Assembly: GCF_021729035.1 (NCBI RefSeq)
Contig: NZ_JAJSAP010000004.1
Span: 392,600 to 456,599 of the forward strand
Direction of reading: 5' to 3'
Length of the DNA: 64,000 nucleotides
DNA from: Microbulbifer sediminum
GTDB lineage: Bacteria > Pseudomonadota > Gammaproteobacteria > Pseudomonadales > Cellvibrionaceae
A program made the position numbers and the translations under genes. The notes beneath the pieces were generated by a model. That model saw nothing but the letters and a program-made list of their open reading frames with translations, was not told the origin of the DNA and made no database searches. Shown piece after piece: positions 27,442-37,218 of this stretch (its first letter is position 1; each line of letters starts with the position of its first letter).

Positions 27442-28509
27442 TCAGACCTCAATCGGCGCCACCGCTTGCATCCAGCCGAACGGGTCTTCCGCCCTGCCCT
27501 CCTGGATATCCAGCAATGCCTGGCGCAGGTGCTCGGAAACCGGCCCCGGAACCTGCGTCAACTCATACTGGACCTCACCGTCACCCAGGACACTGATCGG
27601 GCTGATAATGGCAGCGGTGCCGCAGGCAAAGGCCTCACTGCAGGTCCCGGACCTGACCAGCGCAAGCAGGTCATCAATATCGATGTCCCGCTCGTGCACG
27701 GTATAGCCCTGCGCTTCAGCCAGGTCGATCAGGGAATCGCGGGTAACCCCTTCAAGGATTGAACCATTGAGCTTCGGGGTATGCAGCTCCCCTTCCATCA
27801 CGGCAAAGAAGTTCATGCCCGACAGCTCGTCGACGGTATGGCGGTTACCCGGGTTGAGCCACAGGGACTGGTCATAGCCCCGTGCCCTAAGGCGCGAGAT
27901 GCTCAGCAGCGAGGCCGCGTAGTTACCGCCCACCTTGGCGTCCCCGGTCCCCCCAACCGCAGCGCGGGAATCCTCTCTCTCCACCCACAGGCGCATATGG
28001 CCGGCATGATAGGCCTCTGACGGGCTGGCGATCACGTAGAACTCGTATGAAGTGCTCGCAGATACCGTCAGGTCCGCCTGGGTACCGATCAGGAAGGGGC
28101 GCAGGTACAGGGACTCGCCGCTGTTTGCCGGCACCAGGTTGGCGCAGTAGGCGGCCACAGTGCGGACACCATCCATAAACAGAGCCTCCGGCACCGGGGG
28201 CATGCACAGGCGCTCTGCGGAATGCGCCATCCGCGCGGCATTGCGCTCGGGGCGGAACAGGTTAACGCCACTGTTCCTGGTCCGATACGCTTTCATCCCC
28301 TCGAAACAGGACTGGGCGTAATGCAGCACCTTGGCCGCGGGGTCCAGCGCCAGGGGCGCATAGGGCACCAGCTCACCGCTGCTCCAGCATCCATCCTGGC
28401 AGACCGCACGAAACATCACCGGTGCCATCACCGTGCCGAACCCGAGCCGCTCGGGCATTTCAAATCCCCGCAGGCTGTTCGCCACTGCCGGGTCAATATA
28501 AATGCTCAC
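27442..28509 (-). CDS. ilvE: Branched-chain amino acid aminotransferase
   Basis: This 355-residue fold-type IV PLP enzyme makes or degrades leucine, isoleucine and valine by transamination with glutamate/2-oxoglutarate. The pyridoxal-phosphate lysine is in GDAKVGGNYAAS, followed by the class IV signature region DELSGMNFFAVMEGELHTPK and GSILEGVTRDSLIDLA; GTAAIISPI binds the cofactor phosphate. Length and N-terminal FGTVMAPVMFRA fit the longer (type II) IlvE subgroup. The start is GTG with AGGAG 8-9 bases upstream. It is monocistronic. Confidence 0.94.
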   Translation of the reverse strand: MSIYIDPAVANSLRGFEMPERLGFGTVMAPVMFRAVCQDGCWSSGELVPYAPLALDPAAKVLHYAQSCFEGMKAYRTRNSGVNLFRPERNAARMAHSAERLCMPPVPEALFMDGVRTVAAYCANLVPANSGESLYLRPFLIGTQADLTVSASTSYEFYVIASPSEAYHAGHMRLWVEREDSRAAVGGTGDAKVGGNYAASLLSISRLRARGYDQSLWLNPGNRHTVDELSGMNFFAVMEGELHTPKLNGSILEGVTRDSLIDLAEAQGYTVHERDIDIDDLLALVRSGTCSEAFACGTAAIISPISVLGDGEVQYELTQVPGPVSEHLRQALLDIQEGRAEDPFGWMQAVAPIEV

Positions 28510-29144
28510 TGGGAGATCTCCTGTATCAACGCTGTGCCGATTATGGCCCCTGCCGACAACGAATCCAAACTCTCTTTGCCGGTAATGGCGGGCCCGCGCA
28601 ACGAATGAAGATACAAAGGCACACTTTGTAGGAGAAGCCTTTCACCGGCCACGCTGTCACCTGCCGGCCTCCCCCAGGCAACCCTCGGCCGGCTCTGACC
28701 AGAATACACCTCAGGGTCACCAAGCCGTCTAATGCGGCACTTCCATCAACATGAAATTGTGGCATGCAGCACTTCGTATTCGGCAACGACCAAACCGGCC
28801 CGGTGCTACTGTGCGTAATAGCCTGTCGAGGGACGCAACAATTTTTACCGTCATCCGCACCGGGCGACAGACGACGCTTGACTATACTCATCAATACGCC
28901 CCGGTGACGCCGGCGAACAGGTGACAGGGGCCTCCCGCGAACAGTAGTGCGGTTTATTGCACCGCCAGAAAATCGCGGAGACCGGAACTGAAAACCTCCG
29001 GGCACAGTCAAGGACTGGGAACCGAACCACACTTCAGGGAGAGAAATTCCGGCGGCATGTATCGCACGGAAATCATGCCCGACCACTCGCGAGCCACGGT
29101 TCGCGGCCGGGTGAGGCAAAACATGGAACAGAAGTGGTTCAACC
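28510..29144. other. Long intergenic region in front of the envelope-machine cluster
   Basis: This is a 635-base divergent region between ilvE and the first gene of the 29-44.6 kb cluster. It should contain promoters for both. I found no convincing -35/-10 pair, no inverted repeat and no supported gene; short frames on both strands lack ribosome binding sites. A small RNA or a long leader cannot be excluded by eye. Confidence 0.4.
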
Positions 29145-30449
29145 GTGACACAGACAGAATCCAGCAGCACTTTTGCTATCGGCTTGATGTTTACAGCCAC
29201 AGCTCTGCTGTGCAGCGATACGTGGGCGGAAGTTGAGCCCGCGCCGGCTGATACCGGCGCCCCTCCGCCGGCCTTTATCGAAGCAGCTTCTCAACCTCTT
29301 GAAAGCGAGCCACGCCACCGACAGTTGCGTCCATCCGAAGCGGTACAGCGCTATCGGCAACGTATTGAGGATATGGAGGCCGAGCACGGCGCCTATGGCA
29401 CCGGCATTGATGAACAGTTGGTGGGCCTGGCCACTGCCTTGCAAAAATCTGGTGCGCACGAGGAGGCGATCAGCGAGTTCCGCCGGGCAATGCTGATAAA
29501 TCGTGTCAATGAGGGGCTCTACTCGCTCAACCAGGTTCCCATGATTGAGCGCATGATCGACAGCCAGATTGCACTCAATCAGTGGGGAGATGCCAACGAC
29601 AACCAGGAATACCTCTACTGGTTACACGAACAGAATTACGGCGACAGTGACCCTCGCATGCTGCCAGTCATAGAGCGCCTCAGCAGCTGGCACCTGCAGG
29701 CCTACGTGGAGGAGAAAGGCGAAACACTGTTCGAGCACCTCATCAGTGCCACCAATCTCTACCAGCTGGCGGTAGACATTATCACGCAGAATTTCGGGGC
29801 CAACGACCTGCGGCTGGTTGAAGCACTGCGGGGACTCAAGGCGACGAACTATTACCTGGCCACCTATGCCGGCGAACCCCAGCCGCCGGTGGTAGTGAAC
29901 ACCAGTTTCGCCGGCGGGGGATTCGACAATAACCACCGGCAGGCGCAACTCGACCATTTCCGCATGAACAGCTTCAGTACCGGGAAGAAGGCCATTGCGC
30001 GCATTGTCGATGTCTACCAGAAGAACCCACAGTCGCCCCCCGCTGCCTCGGCCAAGGCCAAGGTGGAGCTGGGAGACTGGTACATGATGTTCAACAAGTG
30101 GCACTCAGCCCGGGAAACTTATGGTGAGGCCTATCATGCCCTGTGGGATAACGGCGCCACCAACCGAGAGATAGACGCCATTTTCGGCCGTCCCGCCGCC
30201 CTGCCCGACCTGCCCATGCTGGACGAAGATCGCGGGGGCCTGGCCCAGTCTTATGTGACCGTTTCTTACGACGTAACAGCCTACGGCAAAGCGCGCAACA
30301 TAGAGATCCTCAACTCCAGCCCGGGAGACAGTGTGGTCATCCGCTCCCGTGTCAAAAATGTTCTCAAGCGCGCCAAGTTCCGGCCCCGGTTCGAGAATGG
30401 AGAACCGGTGGATACCGTGGGTATCGTGCAACGGTTCGTCTTTGACTAA
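29145..30449 (+). CDS. Periplasmic helical-repeat protein with TonB-C-like terminal domain
   Basis: This 434-residue protein opens with a hydrophobic stretch (FAIGLMFTATALLCSDTWAE) that looks like a signal peptide. The middle is helical with TPR-like elements (IDEQLVGLATALQKSGAHEE; KVELGDWYMMFNKWHSARET). The last about 70 residues (YVTVSYDVTAYGKARNIEI, then NVLKRAKFRPRFENGEPV) match the TonB C-terminal fold that touches outer-membrane partners. It has no TonB-type membrane anchor plus proline-rich linker, so it is not a normal TonB. The start is a GTG at 29145 without a strong box. It heads the thirteen-gene cluster and may couple the ExbB-like motor to the outer envelope (inference). Confidence 0.7.
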   Translation: MTQTESSSTFAIGLMFTATALLCSDTWAEVEPAPADTGAPPPAFIEAASQPLESEPRHRQLRPSEAVQRYRQRIEDMEAEHGAYGTGIDEQLVGLATALQKSGAHEEAISEFRRAMLINRVNEGLYSLNQVPMIERMIDSQIALNQWGDANDNQEYLYWLHEQNYGDSDPRMLPVIERLSSWHLQAYVEEKGETLFEHLISATNLYQLAVDIITQNFGANDLRLVEALRGLKATNYYLATYAGEPQPPVVVNTSFAGGGFDNNHRQAQLDHFRMNSFSTGKKAIARIVDVYQKNPQSPPAASAKAKVELGDWYMMFNKWHSARETYGEAYHALWDNGATNREIDAIFGRPAALPDLPMLDEDRGGLAQSYVTVSYDVTAYGKARNIEILNSSPGDSVVIRSRVKNVLKRAKFRPRFENGEPVDTVGIVQRFVFD

Positions 30450-30705
30450 CCTGGTTGATAGTTCGCACGACAGCATCGTCAAGCCGGGTGAGCTGGCACG
30501 CCCCGGAGACAGGTTCAACCAAACCAGGGGCCTCGCCGCAGGTCCAACAGAACAGGCTGCGACAGAGGCGAGAAAGCCCGAGAAAAATGCAGAGTTCCGG
30601 CCCCGCAGTAATACAGGAACCAATTTGAAAGCTGGCAGAGTCGGCGTGCACCGCACCGATCACTCGAGCCCGACAGGCGCCCACCGGCGCATCAGGAGAG
30701 AGAAA

Positions 30706-31938
30706 ATGACACCAGGGAAAGCGGTATTTTCACAGCGCAGCAAAACCCCGGGCTGGCACACCCTGGCCTCGGTCGTGGTACTGAGCGCCGTTATCGCCGG
30801 CTGCAAGAGTCAACAGACACAGCAACAGCCACCGGCTCAGCCATCCCAGTCACAATCCCAATCACAACCGTCCAGCAGCTCGCAGTCACAGTCCTCCAGC
30901 AGCTCACAGAGTCAGCCGAGCACGGCCAGCAATACGCCGCAAAGCAGCCCCCAGAGCAGCCGCAGCAGCTCGTCCTCGACGCCCAATACCAGCAGCGGCC
31001 AGCCGAATACCTCCATGCCCAGTATCGAGTCGGGTCCACAGTCCACCCAGCAGACCAGTACTGCATCTGATTCGGGCAGCGAGGAATCCAGACGCCGCAG
31101 TTCGGCCGGGGACAGCATGCCCGACCCGACAGCGCGACCGGACTCCCCATCGACCCCGGTTTACAGCGAATCCGAAGCGGAACCACAGGAACGGCGTATG
31201 CCCCCCGATCCCTCCTCCAGCAACGAGGGCCAGCCCCCGGAGGACATCGACTTCTCCGAGGAGGAGCAAACCTCTTCCTCCTCCAGTAGCAGTGCTTCCT
31301 CTTCGAGTAGCAGTGCCTCCAGCAGCAGTGCCGCAAACGCCAGCAGCGCTTCCAGTGACGCATCCGCTCAGGCCAGCAGAGCCTCCACCAGCGCCAGCGC
31401 CCCGGCCAGCGCGGGCAGCCCGCCGAGTGGCAACAGCGCCCCCAACGAGGCACCAGCCACCGCCGCCGAGCGCGTGGCAGAGCTGGAGGGCGAGTTCGAC
31501 TCCACCATGGCCAGCTACGACGGGATGATTCTGCGGGAGCGGGACTATGTACGTAATCGCCCGGCCTCCCAGGAAGAGAGCGAAGAGTCCATGGACGAGC
31601 CCCCGCCCGGGGAGTCCCTCGAAGACCTGATCGAGTCCGCTGAAGCGGAAATTCCCGCTCCCCCCGGGGGCGGTGGTGCCGGGGGCGAGGAGGGCAGTGG
31701 CCCGGAACAGAATAATTCCAGTGGGCAGGCCACCGGCCCCGGCATGCCGACTGCCGGGCGCAAGGGTGAATATGACCACAGTGGCAGCGGTTCTGTCGTA
31801 CCCGCCGACATCCCCCAGGGTGATGACGACGATGTAGTGGCACGCCAGATCCGCGAGGCCGCCATGCGCGAGAAGGATCCCGAGCTGCGCGAGCGGCTGT
31901 GGGAGGAATACCGGAAATATAAAAACGCGAAGAAGTAA
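30706..31938 (+). CDS. Serine/glutamine-rich lipoprotein
   Basis: This is a 410-residue lipoprotein (VVLSAVIAGC lipobox). After the cysteine, roughly 270 residues are dominated by Ser with Gln, Pro, Ala and Asn, including long runs of alternating SSS and SQS units coded by CAG/AGC/TCC repeats. A short folded helical part follows (AERVAELEGEFDSTMASYDG), then an acidic Pro/Gly-rich linker, and a charged C-terminal helix (RERLWEEYRKYKNAKK). Polyserine linkers are typical of secreted proteins in Cellvibrionales. The ATG at 30706 with AGGAGAGA upstream is chosen; the frame is open further upstream but that part is unlikely to be translated. It probably spans the periplasm or is surface exposed. 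No function is recognised. Confidence 0.75.
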   Translation: MTPGKAVFSQRSKTPGWHTLASVVVLSAVIAGCKSQQTQQQPPAQPSQSQSQSQPSSSSQSQSSSSSQSQPSTASNTPQSSPQSSRSSSSSTPNTSSGQPNTSMPSIESGPQSTQQTSTASDSGSEESRRRSSAGDSMPDPTARPDSPSTPVYSESEAEPQERRMPPDPSSSNEGQPPEDIDFSEEEQTSSSSSSSASSSSSSASSSSAANASSASSDASAQASRASTSASAPASAGSPPSGNSAPNEAPATAAERVAELEGEFDSTMASYDGMILRERDYVRNRPASQEESEESMDEPPPGESLEDLIESAEAEIPAPPGGGGAGGEEGSGPEQNNSSGQATGPGMPTAGRKGEYDHSGSGSVVPADIPQGDDDDVVARQIREAAMREKDPELRERLWEEYRKYKNAKK

Positions 31939-31955
31939 CAGCGGAGGGAATTACC

Positions 31956-33167
31956 ATGCACTTGCCCAGACTGTTGTCCACCGCACAATCACTGCGCCGC
32001 TACCTGCTGGTGGGCAGCCTCTTGCTGCTAGGCGCCTGTGCGACAACGGAGGTGCGCACGACCGCGTTTACCCCACTGACGGTAGAGGACGCCACCATCC
32101 CGGAGGACCGCCTGCTGGATGTGGGTGTGGTGCAGTTCGATCCGGGACTGGCCACCGCGGAGGTGGATGAAGAGGAACTGGTATTCCCCGAGTTGCGCCA
32201 GGCCGAATCACGCTATATCGCCGTGACGCTCGCGGAATCCCTACAGGGGAGCCAGGGCTGGGGTCCGGTGCGGGTAATCCCCAGCACTCGCACCAATATC
32301 GATGTGACCGTCCAGGGCCGGATCCTCCAGTCTGACGGCGAGACCCTTACTGTGGAAGTGACGGTCACCGACTCCCGCGGCCAGCAGTGGTTTACCAGGG
32401 AGTATTCCGAGCGCGCCTCGCAGTATGCCTACGATCGCAAGCACCCCACCAAAGGGGATGCCTTCCAGGGCATTTACAATCGTATCGCCAATGACATGCT
32501 CAAATATCGCCAGGGCCTGTCCAGTGAATATATCGCCGAGCTGCGCGCCATTTCTGAGATGCGTTTCGCCCGCAGCTTTTCTCCGGGTGCCTTCTCCCGC
32601 TACCTCAGCCAGAACGAGGATGGGATCTATCAGCTGAAAGCCCTGCCCGCCCAGGATGATCCGATGCTGCAGCGTGTGCGACGCATCCGCGAACGTGATT
32701 ACCTGTTTGTCGACACCCTGCAGGGATATTACGGCACCTTCGTAAAATCCATGGAGACCCCCTACCAGGAGTGGCGCTCGCTCAGCTTCGAGGAAGTGCA
32801 GCAGATGCGCGAACTGAAACGCAAAGCCCGCAACCACACCATCATGGGCGCAGCCGCAATTATCGGCGGGATCGCCGCCGCCGGTGCCGGGGGTGGTGCC
32901 GCACGCCAGGCGGGCCATGTGGCTATCGCCGGTGGCGGCTACCTGGTCAAGAGTGGTTTCGACCGCCGCAGCGAGGCAAAAATGCACATCGAGGCCCTGC
33001 AGGAGCTGGGTGATTCCATGCAGGCCGAAGTCGAGCCGCAAATTGTCGAGCTGGAAGACCGCACCGTGACCCTTTCCGGCACAGTGGAAAACCAGTACCG
33101 GCAGTGGCGTGAAATCCTCAAGGAGATTTACGAAACCGAAACCGGTGCGCTGGAAACCAATATCTGA
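31956..33167 (+). CDS. Outer-membrane-type lipoprotein with glycine-rich hydrophobic segment
   Basis: This is a 403-residue lipoprotein (LLLLGACATT lipobox, with no Asp at +2, so outer-membrane sorting is expected). The first 200 residues are beta-rich (LDVGVVQFDPGLATAEVDEE; NIDVTVQGRILQSDGETLTV). Near residue 295 is a glycine-zipper-like hydrophobic stretch, AAAIIGGIAAAGAGGGAARQ, that could insert in a membrane. The C-terminal part is helical. An AGCGGAGGGA box precedes the ATG, 17 bases after the previous gene. I do not recognise the family. It belongs to the envelope cluster and may form or support an outer-membrane component. Confidence 0.75.
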   Translation: MHLPRLLSTAQSLRRYLLVGSLLLLGACATTEVRTTAFTPLTVEDATIPEDRLLDVGVVQFDPGLATAEVDEEELVFPELRQAESRYIAVTLAESLQGSQGWGPVRVIPSTRTNIDVTVQGRILQSDGETLTVEVTVTDSRGQQWFTREYSERASQYAYDRKHPTKGDAFQGIYNRIANDMLKYRQGLSSEYIAELRAISEMRFARSFSPGAFSRYLSQNEDGIYQLKALPAQDDPMLQRVRRIRERDYLFVDTLQGYYGTFVKSMETPYQEWRSLSFEEVQQMRELKRKARNHTIMGAAAIIGGIAAAGAGGGAARQAGHVAIAGGGYLVKSGFDRRSEAKMHIEALQELGDSMQAEVEPQIVELEDRTVTLSGTVENQYRQWREILKEIYETETGALETNI

Positions 33168-33222
33168 TCAACGCGCGCCCGTCCACATGGCGGGCGCCGG
33201 ACAATAATCACAGCAATGCGGA

Positions 33223-34803
33223 ATGACTATGCAACACCGCGATCAGTCCCCCGAAGACGATGGCTATATAGAGCCCGCCGATTTTCGCTTCGGTGGCAAG
33301 CCCGGCCGTACCGACATTCGGGAGTCCACGACCACTGCGCAGGAAGGGAGGCGTCCCCCTTCCCGCCGTAACCTGCCGGCCATCTTCCTGGGAACCGCTC
33401 TGGTCGTGGGGGTAGTCGGGGTCTTCTGGCTTCTGCCCCGGGCAGTGGAAAAACCGGCCGTCAAAGTCACTTCTTCCCAGACGACGGTCACATCGGCGAC
33501 CGCCGGGGCAAACCGGCCGGCGAAGCTACAGGCATCCCCCTATACCGATGCGGAAATCGCACGCCAGCGCCGCCGTGTACAGGAGATCCTCCAGGAAATA
33601 TTCGTCCTTCAGGAAGAGCTGCAGGAACGCCGCGTGGAAATCTGGGCTGGCGAGGATTTTTCTGCAGCTCGCGGCCTGGCGGAAGAAGCGGACGGAACCT
33701 ATCGACAGCGCAAGTTCCAGCAGGCGCTCGGCCAGTACGAGGGGGCCCTGGCCGCGATGCAGGAAATCCGCGACAGCGTTCCAGAGCGAATCGAGCAGCA
33801 TCTGGCCGAGGGCAACAGGGCACTGGACAACGGTGATGCCGATGCCGCACACCGTGCCTTTGACCTGGTCCTGACCATTTCCGAAGAGCACCCGCGCGGC
33901 ACCCGGGGCAAGGCACGCGCAGAAAAACTGCCTGAGGTCTGGGAACAGGTCAACCGCGGACGTGCTGCCTTCGCCGCCAATGACCTGGACACTGCGAAAC
34001 GGGCCCTGGAGCAGGCTCTCGCGCTGGATGACGAGACCCGCCCGGCCCGCAAATTACTGCCGAATGTGCTCGCCGCGATCACTGAACGCGATTACAGCGA
34101 GGCCATGTCCAGGGGGTATGCCGCCATTGCTGAGAGTAATTTTGCGGTCGCCAAGTCTGCATTCGAACGGGCGCAGGAACTCAAGCCCGCAGCGAAGGAC
34201 CCTGCCGTCGGCTTGCAGCAAGCAGCCAATGGGCTGGAGCAGACCCGCGTCGAACGCCTGTTCAGCCAGGCCCGTCAACAAGAGGCATCCGAACAGTGGC
34301 ATGCCGCCGTAGATAGCTACAGGGCACTGCTGGCAACCGACAGCAGCCTGGTCAACGCGATCACCGGCAAGGCCCGCGCCCAGGCCAGGGCCACACTGGA
34401 CGACCAGCTCCAGGCACTGCTCGACGATCCGCTGTCGTTGGGTGGCAGCAAACGCAACGCGCACGCGCGCACGGTGCTGGCTGACGCTCGCCAGATCGAT
34501 GCCGATGGGCCGCGACTGCAATCCCAGATTGAAGCGCTGGAAACCGCGCTGACCCAGGCCGTGATCCCAGTGCCCGTACTGTTCCAGTCGGACAGCAGCA
34601 CCCGGGTATCCATTTACCGTGTGGGTACGCTGGGCAACTTTAGTGAGCGCCAGATTACGCTCAAGCCGGGCCGCTACACCGCGGTGGGAAGGCGTGACGG
34701 CTATCGGGATGTGCGTCGTGAATTTACCGTAACTCCAGGGGCCGAGACACCGACAGTCGTCATCCGGTGCGCAGAGAAAATAAACGGTGCCAATAACGGT
34801 TAG
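33223..34803 (+). CDS. Membrane-anchored helical-repeat protein with PEGA-like C-terminus
   Basis: This 526-residue protein has a 50-residue basic cytoplasmic start, one membrane helix (NLPAIFLGTALVVGVVGVFW), and then a long helical region with TPR-type repeats (EEADGTYRQRKFQQALGQYE; GYAAIAESNFAVAKSAFERA; ARQQEASEQWHAAVDSYRAL). A final small beta domain (VSIYRVGTLGNFSERQITLK, then PGRYTAVGRRDGYRDV) resembles PEGA domains. Topology is N-in with the repeats in the periplasm. It has the same layout as the next gene (cytoplasmic tail, one helix, repeats), so the two may assemble together. No catalytic site is seen. Confidence 0.78.
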   Translation: MTMQHRDQSPEDDGYIEPADFRFGGKPGRTDIRESTTTAQEGRRPPSRRNLPAIFLGTALVVGVVGVFWLLPRAVEKPAVKVTSSQTTVTSATAGANRPAKLQASPYTDAEIARQRRRVQEILQEIFVLQEELQERRVEIWAGEDFSAARGLAEEADGTYRQRKFQQALGQYEGALAAMQEIRDSVPERIEQHLAEGNRALDNGDADAAHRAFDLVLTISEEHPRGTRGKARAEKLPEVWEQVNRGRAAFAANDLDTAKRALEQALALDDETRPARKLLPNVLAAITERDYSEAMSRGYAAIAESNFAVAKSAFERAQELKPAAKDPAVGLQQAANGLEQTRVERLFSQARQQEASEQWHAAVDSYRALLATDSSLVNAITGKARAQARATLDDQLQALLDDPLSLGGSKRNAHARTVLADARQIDADGPRLQSQIEALETALTQAVIPVPVLFQSDSSTRVSIYRVGTLGNFSERQITLKPGRYTAVGRRDGYRDVRREFTVTPGAETPTVVIRCAEKINGANNG

Positions 34804-35093
34804 CAGCGCCGCCAGGCACTGAACCGCCCTCCATTTAACTGATCCAATTCGTTGCTGGTCCGGCCGTTTCCAAAAGCTGGACAGGTTCGCCTGCCCGGTG
34901 CTGGCGATAAAAGGAATATCGCGACAAACAGCGGCGCGAGGGACATGGCGCAAGCACGAGCGAGCTAAGCTTTATGTCACTGGAAAAGACAGGCAGCGAA
35001 AGGCGCGGGAATCCACCATCCCCCAGCGCTGCCCGGGCAACAGCCGGCGCCCATGCGATAAAGCGATAACTACGCAGTAACAGGGATTCACTA

Positions 35094-37184
35094 ATGACAG
35101 CGAAGGAAGCGGTACCCGTTCGCGATCAAGATCGCGCAGACGAAGACTTCTCGATCATCCAGCCAGCTGGTTTCACCCCGGTCGTGACACAGGCAGGTGG
35201 TCGCAAGCTGCTGTTTTCCCCACGTGCCCTGATTGTCGCAGCCGCACTGTTGCTGGGCATGCTGATTCTGGTTTACCTGCTGGTGGCCCGCTCACTGATC
35301 TTTGAAACCCAACCCGCAGACGCCAATGTCAGTGTTTCCGGCCTGGCCCTGCCCCTCGGCGATGGCCACCTGGTGCTTCCAGGCACGTATCGCTATGAAA
35401 TCAGCGCCACCGGCTACCTCCCACAGAGCGGAGAAGTGGAAGTCACCAGTGAAGATCACAGCCGCCGCGCGATCAAACTCGAACGCCTGCCGGGCCACCT
35501 TCAGGTGATCACTGACCCTCCTGTCCCAGTGCGCATCCTGGTAAACGGCAAGGAGATACCCGCTGAAAACGGCCTGGCAAAAAATATTCCTGCAGGTACC
35601 AAGCGTGTCACGATCGAGACCGATCGCTATCTGCCATTTACCCGGGAAGTCGAGATCGAGGGCCTGGATAACACCCAGCAACTGCAGGCCCGACTGCGGC
35701 CCGCCTGGGCCGATGTAGAGATCAGCAGCCATCCGCCGGGGGCCACGGTAACGGTCGAGGGCGAGGTCATCGGCACCACCCCCCTGACGGCACAGCTGAT
35801 CCAGGGAGACCGGATAGTGGAGATCTCGCTGCCCGACCACAAAACTGCAGAAGTCCCCGTGGCGGTTACCGCCGGTGTCGACCAGACCCTGGCTCCGGTG
35901 GAACTCGCCGCAGCCGATGGCCTCCTGCGCGTGGCCAGCAGTCCCTCCGGCGCCAGCGTCACCGTCAACGGGGAATTCCGTGGACAGACGCCAATGGAAC
36001 TGGAACTGGCGCCGGACAGTGTGCACCAGATCCGCTTCTTCAAGGATGGATTCGGTTCAGTGGAACGCCGCGTGGAGATAGGCCCCGGCGTGGCGCGGGA
36101 AATCAAAGTGGACCTGTCCGCTGTATTCGGCCGGGTAAAAATCACCAGCAGCCCGGCGAACGCACGCGTTTATATCGACGGGGAGCTGGCCGGCAATACA
36201 GGCGAAACCTTCACCCTACCCGCACGCAGCCACAACATCCTGGTACGCAAGCAGGGCTACGAGGATTACCAGACCAGTGTCATACCCAGTGCCAAACTGG
36301 AGCAGACCGTGCGCGCGGTGCTGCTGACTGAAGAACAAGCCCGCTGGAGCAATATCCCTGCGGAGGTCACCCACGGTGCGGGTGGCCGCATGCTCCTGAT
36401 GCGCCCGAATGCACAGTTCACCATGGGATCCTCACGGCGGGAGCAGGGTCGACGCGCCAACGAAGTCATGCGCAAGATTTCCCTGACGCGGCCGTTCTAT
36501 ATCGGTACGACCGAGGTTACCAACCGCCAGTTCCGGCGCTTCAAGCGCATGCACAGCTCAAGCCACGTCAATGGAGTAAGCCTCGACAATGACAACCTGC
36601 CGGTGGTCAATGTCAGCTGGTCCGACGCCGCGCTGTTCTGTAACTGGCTCAGCCAGCGCGACGGCCTGAAACCGGTCTACCGCTCTGAAGGCAGCCGTGT
36701 TACCGGGTTCGACGCCAGCGCCAACGGCTACCGCCTGCCCACGGAAGCTGAATGGGCCTGGGCCGCACGTTTTCGCAACGGCGCTATGCTGAAATTCCCC
36801 TGGGGCAACGAATTACCGGTGCGCAAGAACTCCGGTAATTATGCCGACAACAACGCCGCACAGCTGGTCCCCGCTGTACTGCGTTCCTACAGCGACCGCT
36901 ATGCCGCCACTGCCCCGGTGGCCAGTTACAGCGCCAACCCGTTGGGCCTGTATGACCTGGGTGGCAACGTGTCTGAATGGATCCACGACCTGTACACCAT
37001 CGGCACCGGCCTCTCAATGCGCCGGGAGGAGAACCCTGTGGGCCCACAGGATGGTGATTACCATGTAATCCGTGGTTCCAGCTGGCGTCATGCGGGACTT
37101 ACCGAATTGCGCCTGTCGTTCAGGGACTACGGTGCTGAGCCTCGCAGCGATGTGGGTTTCCGCGTTGCCCGTTGGGTCTATTAG
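35094..37184 (+). CDS. PEGA-repeat protein with FGE-sulfatase-fold domain
   Basis: This is a 696-residue protein. After a cytoplasmic tail and one membrane helix (ALIVAAALLLGMLILVYLLV) come about four PEGA-type beta repeats (for example ISSHPPGATVTVEGEVIGTT; VASSPSGASVTVNGEFRGQT; ITSSPANARVYIDGELAGNT). From about residue 440 there is an FGE-sulfatase (SUMF1-like) domain with FTMGSSRREQG, GTTEVTNRQFRRF, YRLPTEAEWAWAARF, GNVSEWIHDLY, VIRGSSW and VGFRVARWV. The catalytic cysteine pair of true formylglycine-generating enzymes, expected just after the RGSSW motif, is absent, so a binding or structural role is likely. The domain should be periplasmic. It is a central member of the cluster. Confidence 0.88.
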   Translation: MTAKEAVPVRDQDRADEDFSIIQPAGFTPVVTQAGGRKLLFSPRALIVAAALLLGMLILVYLLVARSLIFETQPADANVSVSGLALPLGDGHLVLPGTYRYEISATGYLPQSGEVEVTSEDHSRRAIKLERLPGHLQVITDPPVPVRILVNGKEIPAENGLAKNIPAGTKRVTIETDRYLPFTREVEIEGLDNTQQLQARLRPAWADVEISSHPPGATVTVEGEVIGTTPLTAQLIQGDRIVEISLPDHKTAEVPVAVTAGVDQTLAPVELAAADGLLRVASSPSGASVTVNGEFRGQTPMELELAPDSVHQIRFFKDGFGSVERRVEIGPGVAREIKVDLSAVFGRVKITSSPANARVYIDGELAGNTGETFTLPARSHNILVRKQGYEDYQTSVIPSAKLEQTVRAVLLTEEQARWSNIPAEVTHGAGGRMLLMRPNAQFTMGSSRREQGRRANEVMRKISLTRPFYIGTTEVTNRQFRRFKRMHSSSHVNGVSLDNDNLPVVNVSWSDAALFCNWLSQRDGLKPVYRSEGSRVTGFDASANGYRLPTEAEWAWAARFRNGAMLKFPWGNELPVRKNSGNYADNNAAQLVPAVLRSYSDRYAATAPVASYSANPLGLYDLGGNVSEWIHDLYTIGTGLSMRREENPVGPQDGDYHVIRGSSWRHAGLTELRLSFRDYGAEPRSDVGFRVARWVY

Positions 37185-37218
37185 GAATTCCGCACCAGCG
37201 GACAGACGGAGAGAAGCA

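Noticed and set aside
30791..31981. 396-codon open frame on the minus strand, Arg/Trp-rich
   Set aside because: It is the complement of the serine-rich lipoprotein tract; low-complexity codons keep other frames open.
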